Assembly: GCF_000470655.1 (NCBI RefSeq)
Contig: NC_021921.1
Location: 2,232,001-2,296,000, forward strand
DNA length: 64,000 bases
Reading direction: 5' to 3'
Source: Halorhabdus tiamatea SARL4B
GTDB taxonomy: Archaea; Halobacteriota; Halobacteria; Halobacteriales; Haloarculaceae
A program made the position numbers and the translations under genes. How positions within the stretch are numbered: the stretch's first letter is position 1; each line of letters starts with the position of its first letter. A model generated the notes under the pieces. That model saw only the letters and a program-made list of their open reading frames with translations. It had not been told where the DNA came from and did not search any database. This document shows positions 7,017 to 15,760 of the stretch, piece by piece.

Positions 7017-8531
7017 TCAGCCTGTCTCGACTGCGTCGGCCTCTCCGGGCGGGGGTTCGCCGTCGTCGGGACCGGCCTTCTCGATGACGGCTTCCTTCCA
7101 GGTCCCGCGAGTGAACCACAACACGGCGACGATCCCGCCGATGATGTCGCCGGCGGCGAACCCGATCCAGATGCCCAGTTCGTTCAGGAATCCGGGGTTG
7201 ACCGCCAGCAGATACACCAGCGGGACACGGCCCAGCCACAGCGCGATGATCGAGAGGACCATCGCCGTCCGGGTGTTGCCCGCACCGCGGAACGCCCCGA
7301 GGATGACCTGGAACAGCCCCATGAAGCCGAACTCGACGGCCCTGACCTGGAGATACGTCGCGGCGAACGCGAGCGTGATCGCCGCCTCCTCGGTGCCAGT
7401 CCCGAGGAACACGCCGACGATCGGCTCGGGGAAGACGAAAGCGACGACCGCCGCGATCAGGAGCACGGCGACGGCAGCCTTCGCGGCGACCCAAGTGGCC
7501 CGCTCGGCGCGATCGGGCTTTTCGGCCCCCAGGTTCTGGCCGACCATCGTGTTGGTCGCCCGGCCCAGCCCCATCGACGGCAGGAAGACGATGGTCCCGA
7601 TCCGGTTGGTGAGGCCGTAGGCGGCCACGACCGCGGGCGAGAACATCGACACCATCGCAGTCATCGTGATCTGGCCGAGTGCGGCAGCCGACTGTTCGGC
7701 CGTCGTCGGGAGGCCGAGGTCGACGATCTTCCGGATGACCTCGAGGTCCGGCCACAGGTGCTTGATCCGGACGTCGGGACCGTATCCGCCGAAGAACAGC
7801 AGGCCGATGCCGACGACTGCCGCAAGCCCCCGCGAGGAGACCGTCGCGAGTGCGGCCCCGCCGATCCCCAGCCCGCTAAAGCTCGTCAGGTCAGCGAGTG
7901 TCGCCCCGATCACGTCCAGTCCCGGCGGTGCGAACAGCGGGTTGCCGGCGAACCCGAAGATGAGAATCGGGTCGATCACGACGTTGAGGGCGACGCTGCC
8001 GGCCATGACGTACATCGGCGTCTTCGTGTCGCCGTACCCGCGCATGACTGTCGAGAAGACGAAGAAGGTAAACAGGAACGGCAGGCCGAGGTAGAAGATC
8101 TCCATGTAGTCGTTGGCCATCGGGATGATCCGCTCGGTCGTCCCCGCACTCGATGGCAACAGTGCGAGCAACTGACCAGAGAGCAGAAAGCCGAGGACGC
8201 CCAGAATCGCGGCCATACCGATGACGAAGGTTAGCTGATTGCCCGTCACCTTGCCCGCCGAGCCTTCGCTGTCCGCACCAGTGTACTGGGCGACCAGGAT
8301 TGCGCCCGCGGAGTTGAACCCGCCGGCGACCGAGATAAACAGGAACACCAGCGGCCACGCGATGCTCAGCGCGCCGACTGCGTCGGCCGAGTAGTGTCCC
8401 AGCCAGATCGTATCAGTCACGTTGTACGCGACGTTCAACAGCTGAAAGACCACCAGCGGCCACGCGATATCGAGCATCGGGCGGAGCAGTCCCCCTTCCG
8501 TCACGTTCGTCTGCGGCCCGGAATCGTCCAC
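7017..8531 (-). CDS. MATE-family multidrug/cation efflux transporter
   Basis: About 504 residues with roughly twelve hydrophobic helices arranged as two homologous halves. The first begins LLRPMLDIAWPLVVFQLLN with NVTDTIWLGHYSADAVGA, the second IRKIVDLGLPTTAEQSAAAL with GLTNRIGTIVFLP. Both are MATE hallmarks. The protein likely exports organic cations or drugs using a Na+ or H+ gradient. The GTG at 8531 is favoured because a TATA-like GTATTTAGA (8556-8564) lies about 29 nt upstream, giving a leaderless message. An upstream in-frame start at 8612 would precede that promoter. Confidence 0.9.
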   Translation of the reverse strand: MDDSGPQTNVTEGGLLRPMLDIAWPLVVFQLLNVAYNVTDTIWLGHYSADAVGALSIAWPLVFLFISVAGGFNSAGAILVAQYTGADSEGSAGKVTGNQLTFVIGMAAILGVLGFLLSGQLLALLPSSAGTTERIIPMANDYMEIFYLGLPFLFTFFVFSTVMRGYGDTKTPMYVMAGSVALNVVIDPILIFGFAGNPLFAPPGLDVIGATLADLTSFSGLGIGGAALATVSSRGLAAVVGIGLLFFGGYGPDVRIKHLWPDLEVIRKIVDLGLPTTAEQSAAALGQITMTAMVSMFSPAVVAAYGLTNRIGTIVFLPSMGLGRATNTMVGQNLGAEKPDRAERATWVAAKAAVAVLLIAAVVAFVFPEPIVGVFLGTGTEEAAITLAFAATYLQVRAVEFGFMGLFQVILGAFRGAGNTRTAMVLSIIALWLGRVPLVYLLAVNPGFLNELGIWIGFAAGDIIGGIVAVLWFTRGTWKEAVIEKAGPDDGEPPPGEADAVETG

Positions 8532-8633
8532 GAAGAAATAGTTCAGCCGCTGTGGTCTAAATACCCTTCGAAACGCACGGCGGGCGAGCAAACCGCGGTT
8601 GGACGCAGTCACAGCCCCTCGGCGAGGACTCGG

Positions 8634-11171
8634 CTAGTACGTCTCTCTGAGGTGTCTCGTCGAGAGGTGTTGCCGGAGACGCGCTTCGATCAGGCCGTCG
8701 CGGTGGTTCTCACGCGCCTCGAAGGCGAGGGTCCGCGTCTCGCCGGGCCGCAGGTGGACGTAGTTGTCTGTGAACCACCCCGCGAGTGGTCCGGCGTCGA
8801 GCTCGACGAACAGTGCGGCCCCCTCGGGCGCGCTGACTGTCACTTCGTCGCCGTCGATCGTCACGTCGAGGTCGACAGTCGGCAGATCCAACGCCTTGTA
8901 GTCCTCGAAGAAGGCCGTCGCCGGATAGGACTCGCCCGGCCCGTCGTACTCGGCCCGGATCATCACGGAGGCGGGGTCGACGTCGTCGGGGAGGTCCGCC
9001 CGTTCGACCGTCGCGAGTGGCGTGCTTTCCTGTGGCTCGATGTCCACGTCGACGGCCCGTTCGTCGACGACCTCGCCGTCGAAGGTGACCACCTCGAGGT
9101 CGATCTCGCCGGCGAGCGGCCGCGGCTCGTCGCTGGTGAGCCACAGCGTCTGCGCACTGACATCCCCGAAATCGCGTTCGTCTTCGTCGTCGGCCTGGGC
9201 GTTCTCCCCGCCGGTGTCGTCCTCGAACTCGGGATGGAACGAGACGAGGACCGGTGCGAACTGCCGGCGGGCGGCGTACTGCTGGGCCTTCCACTGTCCG
9301 TCGTATTCGATGGACGCCCAGGAGGCGACCGGCCAGAGGTCGTTGAGTTGCCAGTACAGCGCGCCCATCGTCTTCGGCTTGCGCCGTCGCCAGTGTTCGA
9401 TCGCGGTCGACATCGCCTCGGCCTGGAGAATCTGTGAGAGATAGACGAAATCTCCGAAGTCGAAGGGCACCCGGAAGTACGAGGCCAGTCGGGTGAGGAT
9501 GGTCGCGTTCCCGTCGGGGTTGCGCTGGTGGTGTTCCATCAGCGGGGCGGTCGGGTTCAACTGGTCGTCCGGCAACACCGTCCGCAACGAGTCGACCGAC
9601 GGGAACGACTGATAGCCGAACTCCGAAACGAACCGGGGCTCGGTCGTGTAGTAGTCTTCGAAGGGCTGACCTTCGTGCCAGACGTCCCAGTAGTGGACGT
9701 CACCCGACCCGAACGCGTAGGGATCGTCACTGTCGGGGCCGCTGGAGGGTGATCCGGGCCAGAAGGTCCGCGAGGGGTCCTCTTCGCGGCAGGTCGGCCC
9801 GACGGTCTCCTCGTAGAGCGCCTCGTAATCGTCGACGTGTTCGTCGTGGGCCGGGTGGTCGACGAACCAGTTGTAGAGGGCCTCCTCGTTCTCGTTGTTC
9901 GCACACCACACCGCGATCGAGGCGTGGTTCGCCAGCCGACGGACCTGATAGCGGACCTCTTGCTCGACGGTCTCCAGAAAGTCCTCGTCCGAAGGGTGGA
10001 GCGAACATGAGAACATGATGTCCTGCCAGACCAGCAGGCCGTGTTCGTCACACAACTCGTAGAAGGCGTCGTTCTCGTAGTAGCCGCCACCCCAGACCCG
10101 GAGCATCGTCATGTTCGCTTCCGCGGCGCTCTCGATGAGGTGCTCGTACCGGTCGCGGGTCACGTCGCCGTACATCGGGGCGATGGGGATCGTGTTGGCT
10201 CCCTTCGCGAAAACAGGGGTGTCGTTGACCTCGAACTGAAAGGACGCCCCTTCGGCATCGGGTTCGACCACGAGTTCGAGTTCCCGAAAGCCCAGCCGGT
10301 CGGTCACGGTGTGGCTGGTCGGATCACCGGCTCCATTTCGATCGGTGACCGTCACCGCGAGGTCGTACAGCGGCTGGTCGCCGTAGCCGTTTGGCCACCA
10401 CAGCTCGACGTCTTCGACGCCGAGCGTGAGTGAGACGTCCTGCTCTCCTTCGTCCAGGTCGACCGTCTCGGTCGTCTCGCCGTCGGCGACCGACGCCGCC
10501 AGTTCGTACTCGCCCGCTCTCGGCGCATCGACGCCGACTCGGACGGTCAGGTCGACCCCCTCGCCATCGTGGTCTTGCTCGGTCGTCGTGTGGGTGATCC
10601 GTGGACTGGAGTACGCCACCAGCGAAACGTCCCGGTAGATTCCCATCGTCGGCAGGCTCGGCCCCCAGTCCCACCCGAAGTGACACTGGGCCTTCCGGAC
10701 GAAGGGCCGACCCGGCTGTTCGACCGGGTAGTGGGTATGGGGAACCTCGTAGGGAGTGGACTCTTTCTGTTCGAGCGCGTACTCCACCGGCGACTGGAAC
10801 TCGACTCGGATCTCGTTGTCACCCGGTTGCAGTACCTCGCCCACGTCGAACTCGTGGCCGACGTGCATGTTGACCGACTCGCCGACCACCTCGCCGTTGA
10901 CTCGAACGGTCGCGACCGTGTCCAGGCCGTCGAATTGCAACAGGACGCGATCGTGCTCGAGCATCGACGGCTCGACCTCGAACGTCCGGCGATAGGTCCA
11001 GTCAGTCCGACCGACCCACTGGACGTCGAGTTCGTTGTCGGCCTCGAGCGGATCGTCGATCACGTCGTTCGCGAGCAGATCCGTATAGACGCCACCGGGA
11101 ACGGCCCCGTCGCGCCATTCGCCGCCGGTTTCGCGGAACTCCCAGCGACCGTTGAGGAATTTTTTCTGCAT
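8634..11171 (-). CDS. GH2 beta-mannosidase
   Basis: An 845-residue protein typical in length for GH2 beta-mannosidases, starting MQKKFLNGRWEFRETGGEWR. Domains in order are the sugar-binding beta-sandwich (VPGGVYTDLL, PFVRKAQCHFGWDWGP), an Ig-like domain and the TIM barrel with RVWGGGYYENDAFYELCDEH. The acid/base Glu is in WCANNENEE and the likely nucleophile in SEFGYQSFPS. No signal peptide is visible, so it probably acts inside the cell on manno-oligosaccharides imported from mannan breakdown. It lies just downstream of a UspA gene and near the xylose genes, suggesting a plant-polysaccharide region. A small chance remains that its substrate is another beta-linked sugar. Confidence 0.92.
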   Translation of the reverse strand: MQKKFLNGRWEFRETGGEWRDGAVPGGVYTDLLANDVIDDPLEADNELDVQWVGRTDWTYRRTFEVEPSMLEHDRVLLQFDGLDTVATVRVNGEVVGESVNMHVGHEFDVGEVLQPGDNEIRVEFQSPVEYALEQKESTPYEVPHTHYPVEQPGRPFVRKAQCHFGWDWGPSLPTMGIYRDVSLVAYSSPRITHTTTEQDHDGEGVDLTVRVGVDAPRAGEYELAASVADGETTETVDLDEGEQDVSLTLGVEDVELWWPNGYGDQPLYDLAVTVTDRNGAGDPTSHTVTDRLGFRELELVVEPDAEGASFQFEVNDTPVFAKGANTIPIAPMYGDVTRDRYEHLIESAAEANMTMLRVWGGGYYENDAFYELCDEHGLLVWQDIMFSCSLHPSDEDFLETVEQEVRYQVRRLANHASIAVWCANNENEEALYNWFVDHPAHDEHVDDYEALYEETVGPTCREEDPSRTFWPGSPSSGPDSDDPYAFGSGDVHYWDVWHEGQPFEDYYTTEPRFVSEFGYQSFPSVDSLRTVLPDDQLNPTAPLMEHHQRNPDGNATILTRLASYFRVPFDFGDFVYLSQILQAEAMSTAIEHWRRRKPKTMGALYWQLNDLWPVASWASIEYDGQWKAQQYAARRQFAPVLVSFHPEFEDDTGGENAQADDEDERDFGDVSAQTLWLTSDEPRPLAGEIDLEVVTFDGEVVDERAVDVDIEPQESTPLATVERADLPDDVDPASVMIRAEYDGPGESYPATAFFEDYKALDLPTVDLDVTIDGDEVTVSAPEGAALFVELDAGPLAGWFTDNYVHLRPGETRTLAFEARENHRDGLIEARLRQHLSTRHLRETY

Positions 11172-11286
11172 ATTTACACGGGTTCGATCCCTGACACCAT
11201 GAATGTTGGTGCGTGAGACGCGACGGCTGCTCTCGGGAGAGACGAGCCTCTCTCGACGGTGACGCAGGCCGAAAAAGACCTCTCCG

Positions 11287-11745
11287 TCACTGGAGGTTGA
11301 CCGTGACTTCGCCGTCGAAGTCGAGCAGGACAGACTGGACCGTGTCGCCGAACAGCGCTTTCCCGGTCGGCGAGCGCTTGCGGCCCGACAGGAAGATGTG
11401 CTCACACTCGAACTTCTCGGCGGCCTCGATGACTTTCGACGCGCGGTCGCCCTCGCCGGCGACTGCGCCGACGGTCTCGTACTCGAAGTCGGGTTCGGTG
11501 AAGACCTCCTCGATGGTTTCGTTCAGCGAGTTGTGGACCGTTTTCAGGATGTCCGAATCGGTGTAGGACGTGTTCTCGACCTCGCCGATCGTGTCGAGGG
11601 TCTCTCTGGCCTCGTCGAACTCCTCGGGATCGAGAGTCCCAAAGAGGTACAGCTTCGCGCCGAGTCCCTCGGCGATTTCGCCGGCCTTCTGGAGCATCTC
11701 AAGGCTCGCTTCGGTGTCGTCGACGACAACTAGTGCTCGTTCCAT
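11287..11745 (-). CDS. UspA-family universal stress protein
   Basis: A 152-residue single Usp domain. It has the N-terminal strand RALVVVDDTEASLEMLQKA and the C-terminal nucleotide-binding segment LSGRKRSPTGKALFGDTVQS, a variant usual in haloarchaea. Family members bind ATP and respond to stress; the partner here is unknown. Start at ATG 11745 (MERAL) is preferred because a TATA-like CTTTAGTG lies about 27 nt upstream on the complement. It sits 115 nt upstream of the beta-mannosidase gene on the same strand, and both may share a transcript. Confidence 0.88.
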   Translation of the reverse strand: MERALVVVDDTEASLEMLQKAGEIAEGLGAKLYLFGTLDPEEFDEARETLDTIGEVENTSYTDSDILKTVHNSLNETIEEVFTEPDFEYETVGAVAGEGDRASKVIEAAEKFECEHIFLSGRKRSPTGKALFGDTVQSVLLDFDGEVTVNLQ

Positions 11746-11865
11746 ACGCGTGTCATCGTACAAAATACACTAAAGTGTTGCCCTCGCCGATTCGGACCGG
11801 CGTCTTCCCCGGCGTGTGAGGCCGCAAAAACAAACGACGTCGCAGATCAGATCGCCCGTGACCGC

Positions 11866-13182
11866 TCAGGATTCGAGGATGTAGCGGTTGAGGACCGACT
11901 TCAGCTTCTCCTGGCGTCCCGACTCCAGGTCGATACCGTCGTTGTTCAGGGCGTACTCCGCGAGCGACTCGAAGTCGGTCGACTCCGCGGCGATCTCGGC
12001 ACCGATACCCTCGTCGTAGCCGTAGCGGTCGTCGAGGACGTCCTCGAAGACGTTGTCCTCGCGGAGTTCGTGAGCGACTTCGAGCCCACGGGCGAAGGTG
12101 TCCATGCCGGTGACGTGGCCGTAGAAGAGGTCGACCGGCTCGAAGGATTCACGCCGGACCTTCGCGTCGAAGTTGAGGCCGCCCGGCGCGAGCCCGTCGT
12201 TCTCGAGGACTTCCCACATCGCCAGCGTCGTCATGTAGACGTCGGTCGGGAACTCGTCGGTGTCCCAGCCGATGAGCTTATCGCCCTGGTTTGCGTCGAC
12301 GCTGCCGAGCGAATCGTTGATCCGGGCGTACTGGAGTTCGTGGCGGAAGGTGTGGCCCGCAAGCGTCGCGTGGTTGGCCTCGAGGTTGAGGTTGAAGCGA
12401 TCTTCCAGACCGTACTCACGCAGGAACGCCAGGACGTTCGCGGCGTCGAAGTCGTACTGGTGTTTGGTGGGCTCTTTGGGCTTTGGCTCGATGAGCAACT
12501 GGCCGTCGAAGCCGATGTCGTCGGCGTAGTCGGCGGCCATCCGGAAGAACCGACCCATGTTGTCGAGTTCCCGGCCCATGTCGGCGTTCAGCAGCGTCTT
12601 GTAGCCTTCGCGGCCGCCCCAGAAGACGAAGTTCTCGCCGCCGAGGCGCTCGGTGACCTCCATCGCTTTCTTGACCTGGCCCGCGGCGTGAGCGAAGACG
12701 TCAGGGTTCGGTGAGGTTGCCGCGCCGTGCATGAATTTGGGCTCCATGAACAGCTGGGAGGTGCCCCACAGCAACTCGACGCCCGTCTCGTCCATCTTCT
12801 CCTCGACGTGGTCGACGATCTCGTCGAGATTTTCGTTAGACTCGGCGAGGTTCTCGCCCTTCGGCGCGATGTCGCGGTCGTGGAAACAGAAGTACGGGAC
12901 GCCGAGTTTCTCGAAGAACTCGAAGCCGGCGTCGACACGGGCGTGGGCCTTCTCCATCGGGTCGTCGATGTCGTCCCAGGGCCGCTGCATCGTCCCCGCC
13001 CCGAACGGGTCCGAGCCGTCCTCGGTCAGCGTATGCCAGAACGCCACCGAGAACCGGAGGTGCTCGGCCATCGTCTTCTCGCCGACCTGTTTGTCCGGCT
13101 GATAATAGCTATACGAAAGCGGATCTTCGGAATCCGGTCCCTCGTACGTGATCTCGTCGATTTCAGGGAAGTATTCAGTCAT
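11866..13182 (-). CDS. xylA: Xylose isomerase
   Basis: A 438-residue enzyme interconverting D-xylose and D-xylulose in the cytoplasm, matching the long (class II) bacterial-type family. Seen motifs are the catalytic-His segment [11 protein letters not shown] and metal-ligand segments [32 protein letters not shown] and [20 protein letters not shown]. Start at ATG 13182 ([11 protein letters not shown]) follows a short leader from the TATA at about 13213-13219. Most haloarchaea use the oxidative pentose route instead, so this gene with xylB points to an acquired isomerase pathway. It is divergent from the transducer-like genes at 13494 and 15761, which separate it from xylB. Confidence 0.95.
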   Translation of the reverse strand: MTEYFPEIDEITYEGPDSEDPLSYSYYQPDKQVGEKTMAEHLRFSVAFWHTLTEDGSDPFGAGTMQRPWDDIDDPMEKAHARVDAGFEFFEKLGVPYFCFHDRDIAPKGENLAESNENLDEIVDHVEEKMDETGVELLWGTSQLFMEPKFMHGAATSPNPDVFAHAAGQVKKAMEVTERLGGENFVFWGGREGYKTLLNADMGRELDNMGRFFRMAADYADDIGFDGQLLIEPKPKEPTKHQYDFDAANVLAFLREYGLEDRFNLNLEANHATLAGHTFRHELQYARINDSLGSVDANQGDKLIGWDTDEFPTDVYMTTLAMWEVLENDGLAPGGLNFDAKVRRESFEPVDLFYGHVTGMDTFARGLEVAHELREDNVFEDVLDDRYGYDEGIGAEIAAESTDFESLAEYALNNDGIDLESGRQEKLKSVLNRYILES

Positions 13183-13493
13183 AATGTCACCTGTGCCGTG
13201 GTACAGACACACTAAAAATCCACGAAGTGGATACTTGAATATTGCGGTACTCTGTGATTCAATAGGTCGTTGACAGTGTTGCCACTGTCGCCCGGAATCG
13301 TGAGTCTTCTAAACGAGGTTTCGTCTCTACTCCCGGAGGGAATCTTCGCGCGCTGAATCTACCCCCTGCTCTTTTTTATTGATGCGAGTGGAGTAGAAAT
13401 GTCCACGACGATAGTCGAATCTGTAGTATTGAGAATAAAAACAATGAATATAGCAGGCACCATCAGTACATAACAGGTAATTTATAACAAACT
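13183..13493. other. Intergenic region between xylA and transducer gene
   Basis: A lower-GC 311-bp spacer with divergent promoters. On the xylA side it holds the TATA-like box and a palindrome (separate entry). On the other side it holds two blocks shared with the spacer before the second transducer gene: TCTTCGCGCGCTGAATC at 13343-13359 and GAATAAAAACAATGAATA at 13433-13450, plus TTTATTGATGCGAGTGG from about 13376. No gene is seen. Confidence 0.6.
13213..13232 (-). promoter_or_regulatory. xylA promoter with perfect inverted repeat
   Basis: The complement reads a TATA-like ATTTTTAG at 13213-13219, about 32 nt before the xylA ATG. The perfect inverted repeat ATCCAC-GAA-GTGGAT (13218-13232, on the plus strand) overlaps it at the position expected for the BRE. 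An operator controlling xylA is a reasonable inference; the regulator is not in view. Confidence 0.5.
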
Positions 13494-15419
13494 ATGAGTG
13501 ACGATCCAGACACTGAATCTACGGATGACGACGCAGGGGGTAGCGCAATCGGCCGTCTCTTGGCGACGGCCGTTCCGGACGTCATCAGGAAGCGCTTCGC
13601 GCTGAAGTTCGCCCTGGTCTTGGCGATCATGGGGTTGCTTCTTGCCGGGATCGGGTTCACGGCGACGGGTACCCTCTCCGAACAGGTTGAGGACAACGTC
13701 AACCAGGAGTACGAAGAGTTGGCGAACCGGCAGGCGACGATCGTCGAGGAGTGGGTAAAACGGAACACCGTTTCGGTCCAGTTGGCCTCCCAGAACAGTG
13801 GGTTACGGGAGGATCCCCAGCAGGCAGAACTGACGTTGAACCAACAGTCCGCACCGCTCACCGGTAGTGCTGAGAGCATGCATCTCGTCTCCTTCGCGGG
13901 CGACCAACCGCAAGTCATCGCTCGATCTACCGGGATGGCAGCGACTGACCTGCCGATCTCACTCTCAGAGACGCCACAATCCTGGATCCTGGACACTGAC
14001 ATCCAGAACGCGGACGCGGAAAGCGTCTCCATGTCAGACGTGTATCGGAAAGACGGGGACACGATCATCGGCTTCGCCAGTCGTGTCAAGAACTCAGGCA
14101 ATCGGTTTCTGGTCGTCGAATATTTTGTCGATGAAGTAGGCGAGTCGATCGAGAACAGCCCGCGAACGAACCACTTCGCACAGGCCATCAACACCGACGG
14201 CACGGTCCAGATCGACTCGCGCATGACTGGGGAGAACGCCGACGACTCTCGCGTGGGAAGCGAGTACGGCAACAGCGAGACGGTAGCGCTGGCGTTCGAG
14301 CAGGCGACAGGAGATGACGACCGACGGTCCGGCGTCCGGATCATCGAGAACAATCCGTCTGTCATCGACGAGGAGTACGCCGTCGGGTACGCTTCAATCG
14401 AGGTTCGAGGGGTCGAAACGCAGTGGGCGATCGTTACCCACGCCCCGACCAGTGATCTGTTCGCCTTGGTCAACAGCGTCACGACAGGTGGGCAACTCGT
14501 CGTCGGCGTCGGGGTATTGCTGATCGTTCTCGTCGGCGCGTCGCTGGGGTACTCGACGGCGAGCGCACTCGACCGCCTCCGCGCGAAAGTCGAGGAGATG
14601 GAAGCGGGGAACCTCGACGTGCCGATTCACTCTACCCGGATCGACTCGATCGGCCGGCTCTACGACGGCTTCGCAAACATGCGAGATTCACTCCGCGAGC
14701 AGATCTCCGAGGCCGAGCAGGCCCGGAAAGAGGCCGAGGTCTCCCGGGCCGAAGCCATGGAGATGAGCGAGTATCTCCAGGAGAAAGCCGAGGAGTACAG
14801 CCAGACGATGGAGCGGTGTGCAGCCGGGGACCTGACTCGCCGGATGGACATCGACGGGGAGAACGAGGCGATGGACCGGATCGCCAGCGAGTTCAACGAG
14901 ATGATCGACGAACTCGAGAAGACTACGGGCCAGCTCAAGAGCTTCGCCGACGAGGTCGAAGAGTCCAGCGAGATCGTGCTCAACTCCGCCGATAGCGTCC
15001 AAGAAGCCTCAGAGCAGGTGGCCGACTCGGTCCAGCGCATCTCCGACGACGCCTACGAGCAGCAAGAGCGTCTCCAGGATATCTCCGAGGAGATCGACGC
15101 GATCTCCGCACGGCTCGACGACTTCGCTGCTGAGCACCCCGATATCGACTTCGAAGACCAACTCGCCCAGATCGACGAGGTGGCCCGGACGGTCGCGGCG
15201 GTCGTCGATCTCGCCGAGGAAACGCTCGAAGAATCCGAGAGCGTCGCGGGTGCGGCCGAAGAACAGGCCGCGGAACTCAACGAAGTCTCACAGCGTGCCG
15301 ACGACCTCATCCGGTACGCCGGGCCGTTGCACGACGTGCTGGATCGCTTCGAGACCCAGTCCGAACACGAGTTCTACTTCCCGACCGGGCCGCGTGACGA
15401 GGAGGAGAACGGCGAGTAA
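13494..15419 (+). CDS. Transducer-like HAMP membrane protein, copy 1
   Basis: 641 residues: a short acidic N-tail, TM1 (about 35-58, FALKFALVLAIMGLLLAGIGF), an extracytoplasmic Cache-like sensor of about 275 residues and TM2 (about 336-358, GGQLVVGVGVLLIVLVGASL). A HAMP domain follows, then a long acidic coiled coil with a second HAMP-like segment (CAAGDLTRRMDIDGENEAMDRI). It resembles haloarchaeal Htr transducers, but the conserved hairpin tip that binds CheA/CheW (E.A.QTNLLALNAAIEAARAG type) is absent. The region instead reads LDDFAAEHPDIDFEDQLAQI. It probably senses an extracellular ligand and signals by another route. Its position between xylA and xylB suggests a link to pentose use, which is an inference. 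Confidence 0.8.
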   Translation: MSDDPDTESTDDDAGGSAIGRLLATAVPDVIRKRFALKFALVLAIMGLLLAGIGFTATGTLSEQVEDNVNQEYEELANRQATIVEEWVKRNTVSVQLASQNSGLREDPQQAELTLNQQSAPLTGSAESMHLVSFAGDQPQVIARSTGMAATDLPISLSETPQSWILDTDIQNADAESVSMSDVYRKDGDTIIGFASRVKNSGNRFLVVEYFVDEVGESIENSPRTNHFAQAINTDGTVQIDSRMTGENADDSRVGSEYGNSETVALAFEQATGDDDRRSGVRIIENNPSVIDEEYAVGYASIEVRGVETQWAIVTHAPTSDLFALVNSVTTGGQLVVGVGVLLIVLVGASLGYSTASALDRLRAKVEEMEAGNLDVPIHSTRIDSIGRLYDGFANMRDSLREQISEAEQARKEAEVSRAEAMEMSEYLQEKAEEYSQTMERCAAGDLTRRMDIDGENEAMDRIASEFNEMIDELEKTTGQLKSFADEVEESSEIVLNSADSVQEASEQVADSVQRISDDAYEQQERLQDISEEIDAISARLDDFAAEHPDIDFEDQLAQIDEVARTVAAVVDLAEETLEESESVAGAAEEQAAELNEVSQRADDLIRYAGPLHDVLDRFETQSEHEFYFPTGPRDEEENGE

Positions 15420-15760
15420 GGACATCAGGGAGAACGGAGCCCCTCCCACTCCCCTCGGTATCGTTTGATCGGCTGTTTTCGACCGACTGTGGCGGCTCGT
15501 ATTCTTGCTCGGCCGTCTGGATGAGCGCAACGACGCCCGAGTATCGTTACTTGGTCACTTGACGGGTTCGACCACTGAGGGTGCTCGCGAGAGGGCAGCC
15601 TCTTCGCGCGCTGAATCGACCTCTCGACGCTTGTTTATTGCTGCGAGTGGGGGAGGGAGTAGATATATTAACAATGATTTTCGTATTTGTAGTACAGAGA
15701 ATAAAAACAATGAATACGGATGGCATTATCGGTTTACAACAGCTCGATTTTTGACAAACA
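15420..15760 (+). other. Intergenic spacer between the two transducer-like genes
   Basis: 341 bp without a credible gene. From 15601 it is a diverged copy of the spacer upstream of the first transducer-like gene, including TTTATTGCTGCGAGTGG (about 15634) and GAATAAAAACAATGAATA (15699-15716, 45 nt before the ATG). These retained blocks are the best promoter candidates for both copies. The first 180 bp are unrecognised. Confidence 0.6.
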
